A stretch of DNA of 64,000 nucleotides from JAVBQJ01 sp031549115 (GTDB taxonomy: Bacteria; Verrucomicrobiota; Lentisphaeria; Victivallales; Victivallaceae), in assembly GCA_031549115.1 (NCBI GenBank), contig JAVBQJ010000078.1, positions 18,155 through 82,154 on the forward strand, read 5' to 3'. A program made the translations under genes and the position numbers. Below the pieces are notes generated by a model. It was given only the letters and a program-made list of their open reading frames with translations, was not told the DNA's origin and ran no database searches. Positions within the stretch are counted from its first letter, which is position 1, and the number at the start of each line of letters is the position of its first letter. Positions 24,254-30,665 of this stretch are shown piece after piece.

Positions 24254-24772
24254 GTGAAAAAATTCATGTTGTCTGTTGCCGCCCTGCTGTTTTGTGCCGC
24301 TCTTTCCGTATGCGGAGCGGAAACCTCCCCGGTTGCCGAAGCCAAGGCGCCGTACGCCGGATATCCGGTCAGCGCGTTGCAGTTCGGCGTCTGGTACGGC
24401 GTGCCGAGTTCGACCGACTACACGCAGGTATACGGCTTCAAATCCGGCTGGCCGTTCTGCGGCGGCCATGGTTTGGTCTGCGGCTTGGAAGCGGCATGGC
24501 TCGGCAGCATGACCGATTACGTTCAGGGTTTGCAGACGGCGCCGATCGTCTGTGTCGGCAGCGACATTTCCGGACTGCAGGCGTCGTTGATCAGCAACAC
24601 TTCGGAGCATGTCAATGGCGTACAGGCGGGTCTCGTCAATGTCACCGAAAGTTTGAGCGGCGTGCAATTCGGCCTGGTGAATTATGCCAAGTCCGGCGTA
24701 CAGGTCGGCTTGATCAACATCATGGAGGGGGGCCTGTTGGGCTTCTTTCCGATTTTCAATCTGAAGATCTAA
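24254..24772 (+). CDS. Secreted GxQxGLxN-repeat protein, paralog 1
   Basis: 172 residues from a GTG (MKKFMLSVAALLFCAALSVCGA, a signal peptide); a GTG at 24245 and the ATG at 24266 are alternatives. The mature part holds short repeats of about 15-18 residues with the pattern V-x-G-x-Q-x-G-L-x-N (VNGVQAGLVNV, LSGVQFGLVNY, SGVQVGLINI) and ends LGFFPIFNLKI. The repeats resemble the surface repeat proteins first noted in Leptospira (LA_2272 type); a beta-solenoid or barrel strand array in the outer membrane is possible. It is the first of three adjacent paralogs. Confidence 0.75.
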   Translation: MKKFMLSVAALLFCAALSVCGAETSPVAEAKAPYAGYPVSALQFGVWYGVPSSTDYTQVYGFKSGWPFCGGHGLVCGLEAAWLGSMTDYVQGLQTAPIVCVGSDISGLQASLISNTSEHVNGVQAGLVNVTESLSGVQFGLVNYAKSGVQVGLINIMEGGLLGFFPIFNLKI

Positions 24773-24798
24773 CCGCAACCATAATAAGGAGGAGAGAA

Positions 24799-25287
24799 AT
24801 GGGTAAGTGGCTGGCAGCGGTAGTGGGAGGGGCACTCGTATGTGGTGCCGGAGTCGCGGCGGAGGAGGTCGTGATCATCGAGGAAATTCCGGCGGCGGCA
24901 TTGCAGCCGGCGGAACCCATGGAGTATGAGTCGTTGATGATCTGTATCTGGGAGGATGCTCCGGACGTACAGATGACGACCACCACCAGCGGCGTCAAAA
25001 TCGGCGTGCTGGGATCGTTCGGCGCACCGGTGTACGGTGTCGAAGCGGCGGTGATCTGCGGCGGCAGCGATGAAGTGTACGGCTTCAAGGGAAGCCTGGC
25101 GTACACCATCGGCAAGAATCTCGACGGCCTGGGCTTGGCGCCGGTGAACTATGTGGAAAAGTTCTCGGGCGTCCAGATCGGCGCGGTGAATATCGCCGAC
25201 GAAGGTATGGTACAGTTCGGGTTGGTCAACGTGATGAAGAATGGCTTCCTGCCGTTCTTCCCGGTAGTCAATTTCGCCTGGAAATAA
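24799..25287 (+). CDS. Secreted GxQxGLxN-repeat protein, paralog 2
   Basis: 162 residues with signal peptide MGKWLAAVVGGALVCGAGVAA; AAGGAGGAG lies just before the ATG. An acidic linker EEVVIIEEIPAAA follows. It has the same general plan as paralog 1 but is shorter, with GLAPVNYVEKFSGVQIGAVN and GMVQFGLVNV before the shared ending LPFFPVVNFAWK. The middle part (TTTTSGVKIGVLG) differs most from the other two. Likely exported and envelope-associated; function unknown. It lies 26 bp after paralog 1. Confidence 0.72.
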   Translation: MGKWLAAVVGGALVCGAGVAAEEVVIIEEIPAAALQPAEPMEYESLMICIWEDAPDVQMTTTTSGVKIGVLGSFGAPVYGVEAAVICGGSDEVYGFKGSLAYTIGKNLDGLGLAPVNYVEKFSGVQIGAVNIADEGMVQFGLVNVMKNGFLPFFPVVNFAWK

Positions 25288-25317
25288 AAAACTCAAAACC
25301 ATTTTGAGGTAAAAATT

Positions 25318-26031
25318 ATGAAACTGTTTTGCAAAATGGCGCTGGCGGCTTTGACCGCGGCGGTAGTCTGGAACGTCCAGGCAATGGAAGAAATCATCAT
25401 CATCGAAGAACCGGTTCCGGCCGTGGAACCGTATGCCGATTACCCGATCAGTTATTTTCAGGTCGGCATCTGGAAAGGCTTCCCGTCTTCGACCAACCAG
25501 TCGCAGGTGTACGGGATCAAATCCGGCTGGCCGATGGTCGGCGGCGATGGTCTTGTGAACGGCTTCGAAGCCTCCTGGATCGGCTCGCTGACCCAGTATA
25601 TCCAGGGCATTCAGGCCAGCTGGCTGTTGTGCAAGAACAAGGAGTTCATGGGCATCCAGGCGGCGTTGGGCATGTGCATGAACACCGAGCGCTTCGACGG
25701 CTTGCAGGCGGCATTGGCGTTCACGCTGGCCGGCGACTTCCGTGGCCTGCAGGCGAGCTCGCTGAATATTTCCGGCGACATGATCGGCTTCCAGCCGGCG
25801 GCGATCCTGAACGTGTCCGGCGACGTGACCGGGATGCAGGCGGCGGTGGTCATGAACTGCGCCGCCGATGTCAAAGGTTTCCAGACCGGCCTGGTGAACG
25901 TTGCCAATAACCTCTGCGGCATGCAGCTGGGCCTGGTCAACAGCGCCAACACCGGTTTCCAGTTCGGCTTGATCAACATAATGGAAGACGGCTTCCTGCC
26001 GATCTTCCCGTTCTTCAACGCCAAGCTCTAA
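25318..26031 (+). CDS. Secreted GxQxGLxN-repeat protein, paralog 3
   Basis: 237 residues, the longest of the three, with a signal peptide (MKLFCKMALAALTAAVVWNVQA) and GAGG before the ATG. Like paralog 2 it starts with an acidic EEIIIIEEPVPA segment; like paralog 1 it has SYFQVGIWKGFPSSTNQSQVYG and GIKSGWPMVGG. About eight repeats follow (FMGIQAALGM, FDGLQAALAF, FRGLQASSLN, MIGFQPAAILN, VTGMQAAVVMN, VKGFQTGLVN, LCGMQLGLVN, TGFQFGLIN), ending LPIFPFFNAKL. A repetitive beta structure is likely. A strong terminator follows, closing the ruvA-paralog transcript. Confidence 0.75.
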   Translation: MKLFCKMALAALTAAVVWNVQAMEEIIIIEEPVPAVEPYADYPISYFQVGIWKGFPSSTNQSQVYGIKSGWPMVGGDGLVNGFEASWIGSLTQYIQGIQASWLLCKNKEFMGIQAALGMCMNTERFDGLQAALAFTLAGDFRGLQASSLNISGDMIGFQPAAILNVSGDVTGMQAAVVMNCAADVKGFQTGLVNVANNLCGMQLGLVNSANTGFQFGLINIMEDGFLPIFPFFNAKL

Positions 26032-26216
26032 CCTGGATGTTGCATGAAGCGCCGGAAATATATCGCAAGCATTATGGATGCCAAAGACTTACAAATACCG
26101 CAGTCGATAGCAGCGCTATCGGCGAGAATTTTCGCAAGGCTTTTGGCGCCATAAGGATGCGATAGATTTTTCGGCCATTCGTGCAATATCCAGGCTAAGC
26201 GAAACGCGCAAAAAAA
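26032..26216. other. Intergenic stretch between convergent genes
   Basis: No gene is seen between the third repeat protein and rtcB apart from the terminator at its right end. Open frames here lack ribosome sites and family features. Confidence 0.5.
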
Positions 26217-26248
26217 GACGGCGGGGTTTGCCTGCCGTCCTTTTTTTT
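26217..26248. terminator. Bidirectional Rho-independent terminator
   Basis: GACGGC (26217-26222) and GCCGTC (26234-26239) form the outer stem, extended inward by three more pairs around GTTTG. Eight T follow at 26241-26248 and seven A precede (26210-26216), so it can serve both the upstream plus-strand genes and rtcB. Confidence 0.88.
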
Positions 26249-26326
26249 GTTTTTGTGATGGTCTGACCGGTTCGACGATGCGTGGTGGCAAGAAGCCACC
26301 ACATTCTCCCTTGGTCACAATCAACC

Positions 26327-27538
26327 TCAACCTTTCAACACTGCCAGCGGAGTCAATCGTACCAGCGGTTCGATCAAGTCGAGTTCCGCTGCGATCACAT
26401 CGTCGATGGCTTTGTACGCTTGCGGCGCTTCGGACAAATCCAGCGTGCCTTTGGGCAGGCGGCTGCGATTGCGCTGCGGCAGCGGCTTCCAGCGGTCGTA
26501 AACGACTCCGGCCAATGCCCGGTCGCACTCCTCGGCGGAGAGCTTCTTGCACGCCTCGGTCCGGCTCATCACCCGTCCGGCACCGTGCGAACACGACTGG
26601 AACGACTCCGGGTTTCCCAAACCGCGAACGATATAACTGGCCGTTCCCATCGATCCCGGAATGATGCCGATTTCATCCAGCTTGGCGCTGGTCGCACCTT
26701 TCCGGTGGATGTAATAATACGCATCGCCATGCCGTTCGCGCACTGCGTAGTTGTGATGAATATTGACCTCGTCGAGGAAATTCGCTTCAGGCACGAACTC
26801 GGCGATGGTTTCGCGGAACACCGCCATCATCCGGCGGCGGTTTTCCAGCGCATATGCCAACGCGAAATTCATATCCCGAAAATAGGCCTGTCCCTCCGGA
26901 ATGTCCACCGGCAAAAACGCCAACTCGGGATCGGGCAGCACGACATGGAATTTCTCATTCAACTTCCGCGCCAGCCGCTGATAACGCTCCTCGACCCGCG
27001 CTCCCATATTCCGGCTTCCCGAATGCAGCATCAAATAGATCCGGCCGTCACCGGACTGCTGCAATTCGACGAAGTGGTTGCCGCCGCCGAGCGTTCCCAG
27101 ATTCGCCCGGTCGAGCTTGGTCGGCAGCTCCGGACTCGGATCGGGTTCGCTCAAATAACGTTCGAAGCCGTCCCATTCCTGCGGTCCCGGATGCGCCACC
27201 CCCTCTCCGGCCGGAATGCGCGCCTTGAGTTTCTCCAACAGCGCCCGGCGCAACGGCAGTTCCCGGAAGCGTTCCGCCGGAATATCGGTACCCACCGCCA
27301 CCATGCCGCAGCCGATATCCACACCGACCGCCGCCGGCAATACCGCATCGCGCGCCGCGATCACGCCGCCGATCGGCATGCCGAAACCGGCATGGCAATC
27401 CGGCATCAGCGCCACATGACACTCCAGCGCCGGGTGCGCGGCCAGATTGGCCGCCTGCTTCAACGCCGTCGCGTCGGCATCGCCGCACCACGATTTCACC
27501 GGAATCCGGGCGTTGTCCATCTGCTTGATCCATTTCAT
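26327..27538 (-). CDS. rtcB: RNA-splicing ligase RtcB
   Basis: 403 residues, typical of the RtcB group. Metal-binding and active-site motifs are present: MPDCHAGFGMPIG (41-57 region), VGVDIGCGM with Cys 78, GGGNHFVE near 151-158, LHSGSRNMG, and SCSHGAGRVMSR with the guanylylated His 318. The enzyme joins RNA 2',3'-cyclic phosphate or 3'-phosphate ends to 5'-OH ends with GTP and manganese. It overlaps the rtcA stop by four bases, so it is coupled to it, and both are read from the sigma-54 promoter at 28589-28605 under RtcR. Confidence 0.97.
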   Translation of the reverse strand: MKWIKQMDNARIPVKSWCGDADATALKQAANLAAHPALECHVALMPDCHAGFGMPIGGVIAARDAVLPAAVGVDIGCGMVAVGTDIPAERFRELPLRRALLEKLKARIPAGEGVAHPGPQEWDGFERYLSEPDPSPELPTKLDRANLGTLGGGNHFVELQQSGDGRIYLMLHSGSRNMGARVEERYQRLARKLNEKFHVVLPDPELAFLPVDIPEGQAYFRDMNFALAYALENRRRMMAVFRETIAEFVPEANFLDEVNIHHNYAVRERHGDAYYYIHRKGATSAKLDEIGIIPGSMGTASYIVRGLGNPESFQSCSHGAGRVMSRTEACKKLSAEECDRALAGVVYDRWKPLPQRNRSRLPKGTLDLSEAPQAYKAIDDVIAAELDLIEPLVRLTPLAVLKG

Positions 27539-28551
27539 CGTTTCACCTCAATTCGGAATTGGTGGTTTGCTGATTCATTCACTTCAATTGCCACCGGCAG
27601 AAACTGCCGGATCACTTCGATATTGGTCCGGGTGTGTTCGGTCAAAGGGCCGGTCACAAAGGCGCCCCCGGCCCCGAGCGCCAGCGGCAACAACAGCTGG
27701 TCGGCGAGAAAACGTCCGACCGGCGCCCGCCGCTCCCGGTACGTCCGCACCAACCCGGCCACCCGGTCGGCCACGGTCTGGCGCGACATCTGCATTTCAC
27801 CGCAGATGCCGAACAATTCGGTCACCGCGCCGGTTTCGCTTTCGACATACACCACATTGCCGGGACCCGGCGACGCCACTTCGACGCATTGCGTCACATC
27901 GTCGCCCAGGCCCAACGCCTCCGCCACCCGGTGCACCTCCTCCACCGCAATCGACGCCGGAATATTCGCACTCAGCGCCACCACCCGCAACGCCGCCTGT
28001 TCGCCGTATTCCTCCAACATCAATGGCCGCCACTCCCGGCACGGCGCCACCTCCAGCGTCAAAACGCCGCCGCCCGCCGGATAAAAGCCGTACCCCTCCA
28101 ACCGCGCTTCTACTTGCGCCCCCATCCGCCGCAACTGCTTCAGAAACACCCGATCGAAGAAATCGAAAACCGGCGCCATCGGCACATGCGTACCGCCCTC
28201 GATCCGTATATGCGAAGCCTCCGGCGCCCGCAGCAGCAGCGGCAACACCGTCTGCGCGATCAACACCACACTGCCCGCGCTCCCCACCGCGAAACGGAAT
28301 TCGCCGCCCCGGATTTCCCCGGGACGCAGCGTCAATTCCTGCGAATTCAACTCCGCACCCTCCAATTCGCCACCGCAGATCTCCGCCACCGCCCGCGCCG
28401 CCGTCCAATGCTGCCGCATCAGGCCGGGTTTGCGCCGTTTGGCGCGAATCCGCCGCACACACAGCTCCTGGCGCGTCACCGCCGCCAACGCCAGCGACGT
28501 CCGCAACACCTGGCCGCCGCCCTCACCCAAACTGCCGTCTATCTCGATCAC
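27535..28551 (-). CDS. rtcA: RNA 3'-terminal phosphate cyclase RtcA
   Basis: 338 residues. It opens with IEIDGSLGEGGGQVLRTSLA, the nucleotide-binding signature, continues with RAKRRKPGLMRQHWTA and GGTHVPMAPVFDF, and carries LTEHTRTNIEVI near the C-terminus with the His expected to be adenylylated. The enzyme turns RNA 3'-phosphates into 2',3'-cyclic phosphates using ATP, supplying substrates for RtcB. AAGGAGGTGA precedes the start. It is the first gene after the sigma-54 promoter. Confidence 0.97.
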   Translation of the reverse strand: MIEIDGSLGEGGGQVLRTSLALAAVTRQELCVRRIRAKRRKPGLMRQHWTAARAVAEICGGELEGAELNSQELTLRPGEIRGGEFRFAVGSAGSVVLIAQTVLPLLLRAPEASHIRIEGGTHVPMAPVFDFFDRVFLKQLRRMGAQVEARLEGYGFYPAGGGVLTLEVAPCREWRPLMLEEYGEQAALRVVALSANIPASIAVEEVHRVAEALGLGDDVTQCVEVASPGPGNVVYVESETGAVTELFGICGEMQMSRQTVADRVAGLVRTYRERRAPVGRFLADQLLLPLALGAGGAFVTGPLTEHTRTNIEVIRQFLPVAIEVNESANHQFRIEVKR

Positions 28552-28588
28552 CGTATCACCTCCTTATTGTTTTGACAATTCATGTCAT

Positions 28589-28605
28589 AGCAATCTTCGT
28601 GCCAA
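28589..28605 (-). promoter_or_regulatory. Sigma-54 promoter of rtcAB
   Basis: On the minus strand TTGGCACGAAGATTGCT matches the consensus TGGCAC-N5-TTGC exactly. The start of transcription is expected about 12 bp further on, near 28578. Confidence 0.93.
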
Positions 28606-28700
28606 CTCGTATCATCGTATGGCGCGGTGATGCCTTTCCTGTCCTCCCCACCTCAAAGTTCTCCACAAACCGGGAATTTTTTTATTTGCGCTTGCATTCA

Positions 28701-28741
28701 CGATAATCGGTGATACTATATATCTAGATTTATCGATAATC
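28701..28741. promoter_or_regulatory. Repeated CGATAATC elements upstream of rtcR
   Basis: CGATAATC occurs at 28701-28708 and 28734-28741, 33 bp apart (about three helical turns), about 100-150 bp upstream of the sigma-54 promoter. This is a suitable place for RtcR binding or rtcR autoregulation. Confidence 0.4.
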
Positions 28742-28761
28742 AATTATAATTTTTTCTAATC

Positions 28762-30336
28762 ATGAATGTTTTGATTTCATTTCTCGGAGCGACGCTGGAT
28801 CAGCACGGGCGCGGACAGGGACGCTGGAATGTCTGGCGGCCTTCGGTGGCGCTGGCGCAGCAGGAAAATATTTTTTTCGACCGTTATTACCTGATTTACC
28901 AGCGCGCATTTGCCGGTCTGGCGCAGGATATCGTCACCGATATCCGCACGGTTTCGCCGGACACCGAGGTGATTCCGGTCGAAATGCCGCTCGCCGATCC
29001 GTGGGACTTCGAGGAGGTGTATTCGAGTCTGTACGACTTTTCGCGGACACGGAACTTCGATCTCGAACGCGACCGGCATTACATCCACATCACCACCGGC
29101 ACCCATGTGGCGCAGATCTGCCTCTTTCTGTTGAACGAGTCGCGGCATCTGCCCGGCCAGCTGATCCAGACCCAGCCGTCGAAGCGCGATCCGGCCGGGC
29201 GGCACACATTGATCGACCTGAATCTGGCGCGTTACGATCTGTTGGCCAAGCGTTTCGCCGCCGAACGCCAGAGCGACCTGGAGTTCCTCAAATCCGGAAT
29301 TCCCACCCGCAACCCCGGTTTCAACCACCTGATCGAAACCATCGAGACCGTCGCGATCCGCTCCCGTGAACCGCTGCTGTTGACCGGACCGACCGGCGCG
29401 GGCAAGTCCCGGCTGGCGCGGCGGATTTTCGAATTGAAGAAGCGCAACCGCCAGATTTCCGGCGCCTTCGTCGAAGTGAACTGCGCGACGCTGCGCGGCG
29501 ACAGCGCGATGTCGGCGTTGTTCGGCCATGTCAAGGGCGCGTTTACCGGGGCGCTGCAGGCACGACCGGGGCTGTTGAAAGGCGCCGACAACGGCATTCT
29601 GTTTCTCGACGAAATCGGCGAACTCGGACTGGACGAACAGGCGATGCTGCTGCGCGCGATCGAAGAAAAAGTATTTCTGCCGTTGGGATCGGACCGGGAG
29701 GAATCCAGCGATTTTCAATTGATTTCAGGGACCAACCGCGACCTCATGGAGGCGGTGGCGGCAGGGCGCTTCCGGGAAGACCTGCTGCACCGGATCGACC
29801 TGTGGAGTTTTCCGTTGCCGGGACTGGCCGACCGCCGGGAAGACATCGCGCCGAATCTGGAATACGAGTTGGAGCAATTCTGCCGCAAAAACGGCACCCG
29901 GGTGACCTTTAACCGGGAGGGACGGGAATGCTTTCTCGCGTATGCGCTGGATCCGGCGACGCGCTGGGAGGGGAATTTCCGGGAATTGAACGCGATCATG
30001 ACGCGGTTGGCAACCCTGGCGCCGGGAGGACGCATCGACGCGGCCACGGTGGCGGCGGAATTGACGCGCCACCGGCAACCGGAGCGGACGGCAACCTCCG
30101 AGCCGGAGCTGGCGCGGTTGTTGGGGACGGATTACCGGGAACGCTTCGACCGTTTCGAGCTGGCGCAGTTGCGCGAGGTGCTGGCGGTATGCGGCAAATC
30201 GCATACCTTATCGGAGGCCGGCCGCGAGCTTTTCGCGATTTCGCGCCGGGAAAAGAGCAGCAGCAACGACACCGACCGCGTACGCAAATACCTGCAACGC
30301 TTCAACATCGCCCCGGAAGAGGTGTTGAAAAAATAG
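28762..30336 (+). CDS. rtcR: Sigma-54-dependent regulator RtcR
   Basis: 524 residues. Residues 1-180 form the RtcR N-terminal domain of the CARF type (VLISFLGATLD at the start, HYIHITTGTHVAQICLFLL near 106-124), thought to sense a nucleotide ligand. The AAA+ domain has Walker A GPTGAGKS (209-216), the sigma-54 contact loop GAFTGA (259-264) and Walker B GILFLDEIGEL (278-288). The C-terminal part (YRERFDRFELAQLREVLAVCG onward) should bind DNA. It is divergent from rtcBA, whose promoter is a perfect sigma-54 match, so it is the expected activator under RNA damage. Confidence 0.95.
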   Translation: MNVLISFLGATLDQHGRGQGRWNVWRPSVALAQQENIFFDRYYLIYQRAFAGLAQDIVTDIRTVSPDTEVIPVEMPLADPWDFEEVYSSLYDFSRTRNFDLERDRHYIHITTGTHVAQICLFLLNESRHLPGQLIQTQPSKRDPAGRHTLIDLNLARYDLLAKRFAAERQSDLEFLKSGIPTRNPGFNHLIETIETVAIRSREPLLLTGPTGAGKSRLARRIFELKKRNRQISGAFVEVNCATLRGDSAMSALFGHVKGAFTGALQARPGLLKGADNGILFLDEIGELGLDEQAMLLRAIEEKVFLPLGSDREESSDFQLISGTNRDLMEAVAAGRFREDLLHRIDLWSFPLPGLADRREDIAPNLEYELEQFCRKNGTRVTFNREGRECFLAYALDPATRWEGNFRELNAIMTRLATLAPGGRIDAATVAAELTRHRQPERTATSEPELARLLGTDYRERFDRFELAQLREVLAVCGKSHTLSEAGRELFAISRREKSSSNDTDRVRKYLQRFNIAPEEVLKK

Positions 30337-30387
30337 AACGGCACCATCCCTCCGCCGCATCCTGTTGAGTCTCGCAGCCTCTTGCCA

Positions 30388-30652
30388 TTGCATATCCGAG
30401 GCGATAGGCGTGGGTCCTGAAGGGGGTAGCTGGGGGAAACGACGAGTTTCCCCCGGAGGGACCGGACGTGTGTGGTCGGCAGCAGCGGCCGCTTTTGTGG
30501 TGGTCTGGCCGGTTCGACGCGGCAATCAGCGCTCCCCCCGTCCTCCAAAAGATCGCGGAAGATGCCGCAGGCATCTGCAGCAGAGGTGCAGGGTCGGTGA
30601 CCCTGCCGAGGGGTGCGGGGGCGAGGAGCCCCTGCATTTTCCCGGCGCGCGA
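30388..30652 (+). repeat. Interspersed hairpin repeat, copy 2
   Basis: A long element between the convergent rtcR and calcium ATPase genes. Its left block (TGCATATCCGAGGCGA, GGTCCTGAA, GGGGGAAACGACGAGTTTC) matches copy 3 at 48748-48831, and its right block 30575-30650 (GCAGCAGAGG, GGTGACC, GGGGCGAGGAGCCCC) matches copy 1. The middle is variable. It fills the 329-bp gap between the two genes; no gene is seen here. Confidence 0.72.
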
Positions 30653-30665
30653 CAACGGTTAAGTT

